A stretch of DNA of 64,000 nucleotides from contig NZ_CP106869.1 of NCBI RefSeq assembly GCF_025665335.1, forward strand, positions 2,196,501-2,260,500, in the 5' to 3' direction. The notes beneath the pieces are model-generated. The model was not told the origin of the DNA. It did no database searches and was given only the letters and a program-made list of their open reading frames with translations. The stretch's first letter is position 1. Every line of letters begins with the position of its first letter. Below are positions 51,402-60,218 of the stretch, one piece after another. The position numbers were made by a program, and so were the translations under genes. This DNA is from Xanthomonas sp. AM6 (lineage in GTDB: Bacteria; Pseudomonadota; Gammaproteobacteria; Xanthomonadales; Xanthomonadaceae).

Positions 51402-52568
51402 ATGGCTTCAAAGCCGAAGAAATCCCCAGCCGCAGACGCCAAGCCGAGCAAGGCGAAATCGAGCGGCACCGCCAAGGCCGCGGCCGCGGCGCCGGCCCTG
51501 GCCGACGTGCGCGCCAAGATCGACGAGATCGACCGCAGCATCCAGGCGCTGATCGCCGAGCGCGCGCAGTTCGCGCACCAGGTCGGCAAGGCCAAGGGCA
51601 AGCTCGCCGCGGCGGTGGACTACTACCGACCCGAGCGCGAGGCGCAGGTGCTGCGCATGGTGGTGGACCGCAACCAGGGCCCGCTCAGCGACGAAGTGCT
51701 GGTGCACGTGTTCCGCGAGATCATGTCGGCGTGCCTGGCGCAGCAGGAGCCGCTAAAGATCGGCTACCTCGGCCCGGAAGGCACCTTCAGCCAGCAGGCG
51801 GTGCTCAAGCACTTCGGCCGCTCGGCGGTGGGCCTGCCGATGGCGACGATCGAGGAGGTGTTCCAGGAAGTGGAGAGCGGCAACGCCGATTTCGGCGTGG
51901 TGCCGGTGGAGAACTCCGGGCAGGGCACGATCCAGGTCACCCTGGACATGTTCCTGACCTCGAACCTCAAGATCTGCGGCGAGACCGAACTGCGCGTGCA
52001 CCAGTATCTGCTGTCGCGCAGCGGCCGGCTGGATGCGATCGAGCGGATCTATGCGCATCCGCAGTCGTTCGCGCAGACCGCCGGCTGGCTGCGCGCGCAC
52101 CTGCCGAAGGTGGAGAAGATCCCGGTGTCGAGCAATGCCGAGGGCGCGCGGCGCGCGCGCAATGCGGAGGATGCGGCGGCGATCGGCGGGGAGAGCGCGG
52201 CGCATGTGTATGCGCTGAAGAAGGTGATCATGAAGTCGATCGAGGACGACGACGACAACACCACGCGCTTCCTGGTGATCGGGCGGCAGATCTTCCCGCC
52301 GTCCGGGCACGACCGCACCTCGGTGCTGGTGTTCATCCACGACAAGCCGGGCGCGCTGTTCGACGTGCTCAGTCCGTTCGCGCGGCATGGGATCAGCATG
52401 AACCGGATCGAGTCGCGGCCGTCACACCAGGCGAAGTGGGAGTACGGATTCTTCATCGATCTGGCCGGGCATGTGGAGGACGAGGCGATGAAGCAGGCGC
52501 TGGCGGAGTTGAAGGCGCATTCGGCGCAGATCAAGGTGCTGGGGTCCTATCCGGTGGCGGTGCCTTGA
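51402..52568 (+). CDS. pheA: Bifunctional chorismate mutase/prephenate dehydratase
   Basis: P-protein making phenylpyruvate for phenylalanine synthesis. 388 residues: a Lys/Ala-rich N-terminal extension of about 30, chorismate mutase (about 35-115), prephenate dehydratase (about 118-300; catalytic NTTRFLVIG), and a regulatory ACT domain (about 310-385) with the ESRPS Phe-sensing motif. Codon use changes in the last third (more GGG, CGG, CAT, TAT) compared with the first part. 76 bp after serC. Confidence 0.96.
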   Translation: MASKPKKSPAADAKPSKAKSSGTAKAAAAAPALADVRAKIDEIDRSIQALIAERAQFAHQVGKAKGKLAAAVDYYRPEREAQVLRMVVDRNQGPLSDEVLVHVFREIMSACLAQQEPLKIGYLGPEGTFSQQAVLKHFGRSAVGLPMATIEEVFQEVESGNADFGVVPVENSGQGTIQVTLDMFLTSNLKICGETELRVHQYLLSRSGRLDAIERIYAHPQSFAQTAGWLRAHLPKVEKIPVSSNAEGARRARNAEDAAAIGGESAAHVYALKKVIMKSIEDDDDNTTRFLVIGRQIFPPSGHDRTSVLVFIHDKPGALFDVLSPFARHGISMNRIESRPSHQAKWEYGFFIDLAGHVEDEAMKQALAELKAHSAQIKVLGSYPVAVP

Positions 52569-52723
52569 TCTTGCTGGTGTAGCTGCTGGAGCTGGCGCGG
52601 CGGCAACGGCACTGCAAAATCGGCATCGAGGTCGGCAGCAACAGCACAACCACAAAGCCATAGCGGCAGCACCGCAGATCAACAGCGCGTCCGATCGGGG
52701 TCGCGACGGCAATTTCAGGAACG

Positions 52724-54040
52724 ATGATGAGCAACCAGCAGTACTGGATCGCGACGAAGGGCTCCGCTTTGCAGGGGGCGTTGAATGTGCCGGGCGACAA
52801 GTCGGTGTCGCATCGGGCGGTGATGTTCGCGGCGCTGGCCGATGGGGTGTCGCGCATCGACGGGTTCCTGGAGGGCGAGGACACGCGGTCGACCGCCGCG
52901 ATCTTCGCCAGGCTCGGGGTCAGGATCGAAACGCCGTCGCCGTCGCAGCGGATCGTGCACGGGGTCGGGGTCGATGGCCTGCAGGCGCCGCAGGGCGAGC
53001 TGGACTGCGGCAATGCCGGTACCGGCATGCGTTTGCTGGCCGGGTTGCTGGCGGCGCAGCCGTTCGACAGCGTGCTGGTCGGCGACGCCTCGCTGTCCAA
53101 GCGGCCGATGCGCCGGGTGACCGAGCCGCTGGCGCTGATGGGCGCGCGGATCGACACCGACGCCAATGGCGTGCCGCCGCTGCGCATCCATGGCGGGCAG
53201 CCGCTGCACGGCATCGATTTCGTCTCGCCGGTGGCCAGCGCCCAGGTCAAGTCCGCGGTGTTGCTGGCCGGGCTCTATGCCGACGGCGTCACCTCGGTGC
53301 AGGAGCCGCATCCGACCCGCGACTACACCGAGCGCATGCTGTCCGCGTTCGGCGTGGAGATCGCGTTCGCGCCCGGCCATGCGCGCCTGCGCGGCGGCCA
53401 GCGCCTGCGCGCCACCGACATCGCGGTGCCGGCCGATTTCTCCTCGGCGGCATTCTTCATCGTCGCCGCCAGCATCGTTCCCGGCTCGGACATCACCCTG
53501 AAGGCGGTCGGCCTCAATCCGCGCCGCACCGGCCTGCTCGCCGCGCTGCGGCTGATGGGCGCGGACATCGTCGAGCACAACCACAGCGAACACGGCGGCG
53601 AGCCGGTGGCCGACCTGCGGGTGCGCCATGCGCAGCTGCGCGGGGCGCAGATCCCGGAAGCGGTGGTGCCGGACATGATCGACGAATTCCCGGCGCTGTT
53701 CGTCGCCGCCGCCGCGGCGCAGGGCCGCACCGTGGTCAGCGGCGCGGCCGAACTGCGGGTCAAGGAATCCGACCGCCTGGCGGCGATGGCCACCGGCCTG
53801 CGCAGCCTGGGCATCGTCGTCGACGAGACGCCCGATGGCGCCACGATCCACGGCGGCGCGCTGGGCAGCGGCGTGATCGAAAGCCACGGCGACCATCGCA
53901 TCGCGATGGCGTTCGCGATCGCCGGGCAGCTGGCCGAGGGCGAGGTGCGGATCAACGACGTCGCCAACGTGGCCACCTCGTTCCCGGGCTTCGATACGCT
54001 GGCGCGCGGCGCCGGCTTCGGTCTGGCCGCCGCCGACTGA
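52724..54040 (+). CDS. aroA: 3-phosphoshikimate 1-carboxyvinyltransferase (EPSP synthase)
   Basis: Sixth step of the shikimate pathway, making EPSP from shikimate-3-phosphate and PEP. 438 residues. PEP/S3P segments are seen as PGDKSVSHR (residues 23-31), GNAGTGMR (96-103), SAQVKS and RDYTERML. GNAGTGMRLL has Gly and Leu where class I enzymes such as E. coli have Ala and Pro (GNAGTAMRP), a class II-like pattern. The first two codons are both ATG (52724 and 52727). It follows pheA by 155 bp. Confidence 0.97.
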   Translation: MMSNQQYWIATKGSALQGALNVPGDKSVSHRAVMFAALADGVSRIDGFLEGEDTRSTAAIFARLGVRIETPSPSQRIVHGVGVDGLQAPQGELDCGNAGTGMRLLAGLLAAQPFDSVLVGDASLSKRPMRRVTEPLALMGARIDTDANGVPPLRIHGGQPLHGIDFVSPVASAQVKSAVLLAGLYADGVTSVQEPHPTRDYTERMLSAFGVEIAFAPGHARLRGGQRLRATDIAVPADFSSAAFFIVAASIVPGSDITLKAVGLNPRRTGLLAALRLMGADIVEHNHSEHGGEPVADLRVRHAQLRGAQIPEAVVPDMIDEFPALFVAAAAAQGRTVVSGAAELRVKESDRLAAMATGLRSLGIVVDETPDGATIHGGALGSGVIESHGDHRIAMAFAIAGQLAEGEVRINDVANVATSFPGFDTLARGAGFGLAAAD

Positions 54041-54119
54041 ACCCGGCCGCGGCCATCCCGGTACGATCGAGATACCGGCATGAATCGCCGCGCGAGTGGC
54101 GATGCAGCCAGGAATGCGT

Positions 54120-54350
54120 TTACGGCGCGTGTGGCGGGTCGTTGGCCGGCGTCGCCGGCGCCGGCGCGGTGGAGGAGGGCGCTTGGAGCCCGCGATCGCG
54201 GCCCAGCCACCAGCCGCTGGCCGCCAGCACCAGCGCGAGCACGACCACCCATGCCCAGGGCGAACCGCGATGGGCGCGGGAACGCGCGGCCTTGTCATTG
54301 CGGTTGCGCGGATACAGGTCCTGCGTATCGTGCGGTCTGGACATGGCCAT
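54120..54350 (-). CDS. Small single-span membrane protein of unknown function
   Basis: 76 residues (74 if translation starts at ATG 54344). The first 27 are polar and basic, one transmembrane helix follows (about residues 31-49, containing WAWVVVLALVLAASGWW), and the Pro/Ala-rich tail should be periplasmic. It lies between aroA and the TonB-like gene and is convergent with aroA. An AAGGAGC sequence is about 6 bases before ATG 54350. Confidence 0.65.
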   Translation of the reverse strand: MAMSRPHDTQDLYPRNRNDKAARSRAHRGSPWAWVVVLALVLAASGWWLGRDRGLQAPSSTAPAPATPANDPPHAP

Positions 54351-54450
54351 GCTCCTTGGGTCGTGGGACCCAACCAGTCTTGCCCCGATGCGGCGACAGG
54401 TGTGTCAGCCGCTCGTGAACGCGGCGCGCGCGCCGCAAGCACGGTTCAGC

Positions 54451-55104
54451 TTACGGACCCGGCTTGAAATCGAACGGGATCTCGAGGCTGCCGGCCACCG
54501 CCTGGCCCTTCTGCTGGGCCGGACGGAAGCGCCAGCGGCGCACGGTTTCCATTGCGGCGCGATCCAGGTCGCGCGAGCCGCTGCGCCTGACCAGCGCCAC
54601 GCCGGCGGGAGCGCCGCTGGCATCCACGTCGACCCGCACCACGACCGTGCCGCTGTCGCCGCGGCGCAGGGCCGCCGGCGGATAGCGCGGCGGCGGCATC
54701 TGTCCTTCCAGCGGCACCGGACGATCGCCCGGCGCCAGCGCCGCGTTCGGCGCGCTGCCGCCGCCATCGGTGGCCGCGGCCGCCGGCGCCATGGCGTCGG
54801 GCGGCGGCGGCGGCGCGGTCTCGACCAGCTTGGGCGTGTCTTCGGCCGCGGCCGGCTTGGCCTGCGGCATGTCGCTGGCGCCGCTGCCGGCGGGCAGCGG
54901 CTCGGGCAGCGGCTTGATCTGCGCCGCATCCTGCTGCACCTGCGCAGGCTGCGGCTTGTAGAAGTCGTTGTCCTTGCGCCCGGCCAGCCACACCACCAGG
55001 AACAGCAGCAGCCCCGCGCAGAAGGCGATGCCGACGATCACGAGGAGGCGCCGCGGCAGGCGCAGCACGATGCCGGTGTTGGAGGAGGGAGGCGACGTGG
55101 ACAT
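54451..55104 (-). CDS. TonB-like energy transducer
   Basis: A 217-residue TonB-family protein. One N-terminal transmembrane helix (about residues 20-42), a Pro/Ala-rich periplasmic spacer (about 50-125), and a C-terminal TonB domain (about 132-217) with PPPRYPPAALRRGDSGTVVVRV and the RWRFRPAQQ motif. It is shorter than classic TonB (about 240) and there is no exbBD next to it, so it may use another ExbBD or serve a specific receptor. ATG 55104 gives the helix in the right place. It diverges from serS. Confidence 0.88.
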   Translation of the reverse strand: MSTSPPSSNTGIVLRLPRRLLVIVGIAFCAGLLLFLVVWLAGRKDNDFYKPQPAQVQQDAAQIKPLPEPLPAGSGASDMPQAKPAAAEDTPKLVETAPPPPPDAMAPAAAATDGGGSAPNAALAPGDRPVPLEGQMPPPRYPPAALRRGDSGTVVVRVDVDASGAPAGVALVRRSGSRDLDRAAMETVRRWRFRPAQQKGQAVAGSLEIPFDFKPGP

Positions 55105-55211
55105 GGGACTCACCGTGGGGAACCGCTGGATTCTGGCATAGCCGCGGTGAATCGGTCGCGCAGCGCGGCGGCCTCGCCGTTTTCGGCAAAAGCGCGACCG
55201 ACAGGCGATAA

Positions 55212-56525
<1,314 letters not shown>

Positions 56526-57278
56526 GCGTCCGCCGCGTTCGCCTGCGCGCCCTCGGCGGACAGGGCGGATCAGCTGGCAGCACCATCCGGCGCAAAGCGT
56601 CGGTGCGGATCGCCCCGATCCAGTGTTTCGGCTTGGCTGCCGCCGCCATGTAGGAGCGACTTCAGTCGCGACAGGCTTGACCGAGACACCTGCCGCGACC
56701 GACGTGCTCGACTGGCTATAGCCGACTGCAGGAGACATCTGGCAGCCATGCCGGCAGGCCCAGCCTGCTGTGCAACCAACTTGGCTGCACATCGTCCACC
56801 GGCAGGGTTTTGGGCGGCCCACATCTCGCCGCCTCGCTGACGGCCGCCCATTTCCGATGGCATCAGCGCACCATCCACCAAGACGCTGCTGCCGCGTGTG
56901 CTGGAATCTTGGTTTCGTCCATCCAGCAGTTCGCGAATGGGCAGCGAGCGTTCGGTGTGCCGCTCACCGGTGGCATTGGCTTGGTCGCGTCGCGACTGAA
57001 GTCGCTCCCACAAGAACGCGATCGGAAGATGGCCGCCAGCCAGCACAGCGAAGCCTGCGCAGGAGACGCCTCCAGGCCGTGCCATCAGCGACGAAACCTT
57101 GCCAACCACGTCGGAAAGGAGACGGATGACCATCCCCGATCGGATGCGCCGCGGTCCTGCCGCCGGGTAGGGCGCTGCGTTGGGAGCCGGCCGCCAACGC
57201 ATTTGCACAGCCAGCATCGTTGTGGGAGTAGAATGAACCCAATGCGATTTCATTCATCGTTCTAAATATCGAAAGAAC
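56526..57278. other. Non-coding gap with two REP-like elements
   Basis: No convincing gene in 753 bp. REP-like copies at 56649-56675 (forward) and 56989-57014 (reverse). Long frames on both strands pass through the REP copies, which argues they are not coding. The LysR promoter is at the right end. Confidence 0.6.
57231..57278. promoter_or_regulatory. Two inverted repeats in the LysR gene promoter
   Basis: GAATGAA (57231-57237) and TTCATTC (57249-57255) are perfect arms with 11 bp between. GTTCT (57259-57263) and AGAAC (57274-57278) form a second perfect pair 10 bp apart, ending at the base before the ATG. AT-rich in GC-rich DNA. LysR regulators bind T-N11-A-like dyads, so autoregulation is likely. 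Confidence 0.6.
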
Positions 57279-58265
57279 ATGCACGATCTCAACGACCTGT
57301 ACTACTTCGCGATGGTGGTCGACCACGGCGGTTTCGCCGCCGCCGAGCGCGCCCTGGGCATCCCCAAGTCGCGCCTGAGCCGCCGCATCAGCCAGCTGGA
57401 AACCGACCTGGGCGTGCGCCTGCTGCAGCGCTCCACGCGCCGCTTCGCGGTCACCGACCTGGGCATGAGCGTGCATCGCCACGCGCAGACGATGCTCGCC
57501 GAGGCGCAGGCGGCGCGCGAGGTGGTGGACCGGCTCAGCGCCGAACCGCGCGGCCTGGTGCGGGTCAGCGTGCCGGTGTCGCTGGCGCAGATGCAATTGC
57601 CCAAGCTGCTGCCGATGTTCCTCGACCAGTACCCCAAGGTGCGCTTGCAGTTGAACATCAGCAACCGCCGCGTGGACATCATCAACGAAGGCTACGACGT
57701 CGCGCTGCGCGTGCGCTCGCGCCTGGACGACGACGGCAGCCTGGTGATGCGCAGCTTCGGCCAGGTGCAGGAGCTGCTGGTCGCCAGCCCCAAGTATCTC
57801 GACCGCGCCGGCCGCCCCAAGGACCCGGAAGAACTGGCCTCGCACGTGACCCTGAGCATCAGCGAGGACGAGGCGCGGCAGCGCTGGGAACTGCACGGAC
57901 CGGCCGGCGAAGTACGCCGCGTCGACCTGCAACCGCGCGTGGCCGGCTTCGACTTCCCGCTGCTGCAGTCGATGGTCAAGGACGGCTTCGGCATCACCCT
58001 GCTGCCGGAGACGGTCTGCGCCGACGCCGTGCGCAACGGCGAACTGGAAGTGGTGCTGCCCGAATGGTCGCTGCCGCAGGGCATCTGCCACGCCGTGTTC
58101 GCCTCGCGCCGCGGCCTGCTGCCGGCGGTGCGCGTGTTCATCGACTTCCTCGCCGAACACCTGCCGCGCCAGATCGAGGCCTCGCGCCTGGACTGCAGCG
58201 GCTGCCCGGAGCGGATCAAGGTCAAGCACTCGACCCTGGGCGCGATGGCGGTCGAGGCCGGCTGA
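57279..58265 (+). CDS. LysR-family transcriptional regulator
   Basis: A 328-residue LysR regulator. The winged helix-turn-helix covers about residues 1-65 (FAAAERALGIPKSRLSRRISQLE), and the substrate-binding domain covers about 90-300. Extra C-terminal residues include DCSGCPERIKVKHS, with two cysteines. It is most like the subgroup that responds to aromatic or oxidative signals, but the ligand is unknown. It is not next to a divergent target gene: the 753 bp upstream are empty and serS points the same way. Two dyads stand just before its start codon. Confidence 0.93.
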   Translation: MHDLNDLYYFAMVVDHGGFAAAERALGIPKSRLSRRISQLETDLGVRLLQRSTRRFAVTDLGMSVHRHAQTMLAEAQAAREVVDRLSAEPRGLVRVSVPVSLAQMQLPKLLPMFLDQYPKVRLQLNISNRRVDIINEGYDVALRVRSRLDDDGSLVMRSFGQVQELLVASPKYLDRAGRPKDPEELASHVTLSISEDEARQRWELHGPAGEVRRVDLQPRVAGFDFPLLQSMVKDGFGITLLPETVCADAVRNGELEVVLPEWSLPQGICHAVFASRRGLLPAVRVFIDFLAEHLPRQIEASRLDCSGCPERIKVKHSTLGAMAVEAG

Positions 58266-58387
58266 GCAAATCCGGCGCGGCCGTGCGAAAATGCGCGGCC
58301 GCAGCGCTCACGGCCAGCGGTCCGCGATGTTCCGGCGAGCGCAAGCGCATGCCCGGCGATCGGGCGAGAAGCGGGGTAGTCGCAATC

Positions 58388-58477
58388 GGAGAGATGGCCG
58401 AGCGGTTTAAGGCACCGGTCTTGAAAACCGGCGAAGGGTCAAACCTTCCGTGGGTTCGAATCCCACTCTCTCCGCCA
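58388..58477 (+). tRNA. tRNA-Ser (anticodon UGA)
   Basis: Ninety bases including encoded CCA. The acceptor stem pairs GGAGAGA (58388-58394) with TCTCTCC (58467-58473), then discriminator G and CCA (58475-58477). The anticodon stem is CCGGT/ACCGG around loop CTTGAAA, giving anticodon TGA at 58422-58424. The long variable arm (GCGAAGGGTC..CTTCCG region) and the T-loop GGTTCGAATCC are typical of class II tRNA-Ser. Confidence 0.97.
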
Positions 58478-59092
58478 TTCAATCCCGATTCCCCGTATGG
58501 CGTGCGGCTCGCCAGCAGTGTTCCCTGTGTCGAATGGGACCTGCCTATCTCAGGCGACCATAGGTGCTGCTTGATCGACTCGCTGAGCACCGATGGCTTG
58601 CTTGCCGCTATCGTGGCGAGAAGTATCGACGCCCTGCCATGTCGGCACCGTTCGAGCGCGCTGTGCCACGAGCGCCCATCACGAGCACTCCAAGCCGAGA
58701 CTGCGAACACATGGGATCGGAAAACCCCGATCTGGCGTGCCAAGCGACGGCGGGATCGCTGCTCGGATTCGGCGCCGGACGAGGTCAGGAAAATCTGACC
58801 CGATATCAGGCTTTGCCCTGATAACGTTGTCGTCCGCAAGCCGTGATACTGCGCCTGCCTGACGCAGGTACCGCCGCGCTTTCCTAGAGGAGCGAACAGG
58901 CTGGTCACTCGCCCTGCGTGCCGAGCCTTGAGTAAGCCCGGCGTGGTGTTTTTTTCGCCATGATGACAGCACCCAGCGCCTTGCTTAGCGTGCTGTGAAA
59001 TCTGGATGATTTGTCTACAAATTCTTGTTGCCCTGAACAATTCACGCCGCTAGTCTGGCTGCGTGGCGTTCGCTGCGTTGGGGTTATACGAG
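58478..59092. other. Lower-GC gap downstream of tRNA-Ser
   Basis: 615 bp with visibly more A and T than elsewhere and no recognisable gene. TTGTTG/TTGCCC and TAGTCT near 59025-59056 are the likely gacA promoter. tRNA-Ser genes are frequent integration sites, but no integrase or repeated tRNA 3' end is seen. Confidence 0.5.
59028..59056 (+). promoter_or_regulatory. Probable promoter of the GacA-type regulator gene
   Basis: TTGCCC (59028-59033) and TAGTCT (59051-59056) are 17 bp apart, giving a start near 59063 and a leader of about 30 bases. Confidence 0.45.
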
Positions 59093-59740
59093 ATGGCCAT
59101 CAGGGTTTTTTTGGTCGACGATCACGCTCTTGTCCGTACCGGCATGAAGCTGATCCTTTCGAATCAGACCGATATCGAAATCGTCGGCGAGGCCGAGAGC
59201 GGCGAAGCCGCGATGCCGCAGATCCGTCAGCTGAAGCCCGACATCGTCCTGTGCGATCTGCACATGCCCGGCGTCAGTGGCCTGGAAGTGACCGAGCGCA
59301 TCGTCAAGGGCGACCACGGCACCAAGGTCATCATCGTGTCGGTGCTGGAGGACGGTCCGTTGCCCAAGCGCCTGCTCGAGGCCGGCGCGTCTGGCTATGT
59401 GGGCAAGGCCGGCGATGCGCAGGAACTGCTGCGCGCGGTACGCGACGTGGCAATGGGCAAGCGCTACCTCGGCGCCAACATCGCGCAGAACCTGGCGCTG
59501 GCCAACCTGGAGGGTGGGGGGTCGCCGTTCGACGCCTTGTCTCCGCGCGAACTGGAAGTCGCGCTGCTGCTGACCCGCGGGCTGCGCCAGGAAGACATCG
59601 CCAAGCGCCTGAGCCTCAGCGCCAAGACGGTCAACACGCACAAGGCGCGGCTGTTCGAGAAGGTCGGCATCCACGACAACATCGCGCTGGCGCGTCTTGC
59701 CACGCAGTACGGGTTGCTGGATCCGGCGCATCCGCTGTAG
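59093..59740 (+). CDS. NarL/FixJ-type response regulator, GacA/UvrY-like
   Basis: A 215-residue two-domain response regulator. The receiver domain (1-120) has the acidic pair at Asp9/Asp10 and phosphoacceptor Asp55 in LCDLHMPG; a LuxR-type helix-turn-helix follows (about 148-210: LSPRELEVALLLTRGLRQEDIAKRLSLSAKTVNTHK). Length and sequence resemble GacA/UvrY (218 in E. coli), which activates small RNAs that titrate CsrA. No sensor kinase or uvrC is adjacent. ATG 59093 (MAIRVFLVDDH) is chosen because it starts at the first beta strand; a GTG 30 bases earlier is an alternative. A stem-loop with a 7-T run follows. Confidence 0.9.
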   Translation: MAIRVFLVDDHALVRTGMKLILSNQTDIEIVGEAESGEAAMPQIRQLKPDIVLCDLHMPGVSGLEVTERIVKGDHGTKVIIVSVLEDGPLPKRLLEAGASGYVGKAGDAQELLRAVRDVAMGKRYLGANIAQNLALANLEGGGSPFDALSPRELEVALLLTRGLRQEDIAKRLSLSAKTVNTHKARLFEKVGIHDNIALARLATQYGLLDPAHPL

Positions 59741-59767
59741 CGCCACCGACTCACCTTCGCGCGAAAG

Positions 59768-59792
59768 AAGCGGCCTGACGGTCGCTTTTTTT
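59768..59792 (+). terminator. Intrinsic terminator of the response regulator gene
   Basis: AAGCGGCC (59768-59775) pairs with GGTCGCTT (59780-59787) around TGAC, with one G-T pair, followed by a run of seven T. Confidence 0.9.
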
Positions 59793-60165
59793 GTGCATGC
59801 ACGGCTGCCGGTAGCTTTTTCGGCAGCGGTGGCTTTGTGGGTCTTTCGGATTTCCGAGAGCGGTCGGCTGGTGGCCGGGTGGCTGCGAGTGGTCCGGGCG
59901 GTCTCGGCCATCGGTCGCGATGGGCATTACCGGTAATGCCCGTCGCGACTGAAGCCGCTCCCACACGCTGGTTCCTGCAGGGCGGCAGCTGGATCGATTG
60001 ATGCGGCTGCGCGTTGGTGGACACCACAACGGCCAGGTTTCGCGAACTACATGGCCGTGTGTGTGCGGCGGATGCCGCGCGACAGGATCGTCCGCGGCGC
60101 TTCGGCGCGTCTGCATGCCGGGTTGCGTCCAGCGCGTGAGGCGGAGGATGGCGATGGAGAGGCGC
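59793..60165. other. Non-coding gap between two convergent genes
   Basis: No gene. A REP-like copy is at 59941-59967 (CGTCGCGACTGAAGCCGCTC). The right end holds the rne terminator. Confidence 0.6.
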
Positions 60166-60192
60166 AAAAAAAAGCGGCCCGAAGGCCGCTTT
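60166..60192 (-). terminator. rne terminator with UUCG tetraloop
   Basis: Read on the minus strand: AAAGCGGCC, loop TTCG, GGCCGCTTT, then more T (eight in all, 60166-60173). A strong intrinsic terminator 27 bp beyond the rne stop codon. Confidence 0.92.
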
Positions 60193-60218
60193 TCTTGCTG
60201 CGAAGAACGGACGCCGGA

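Noticed and set aside
56570-57253. Minus-strand frame of 227 codons
   Set aside because: It runs through two REP-like elements and has no start signal or family resemblance.
58222-59040. Minus-strand protein containing GESGIRTHGRFDPS
   Set aside because: This string is the well-known artefact of translating the reverse complement of a tRNA-Ser gene; the frame crosses 58388-58477.
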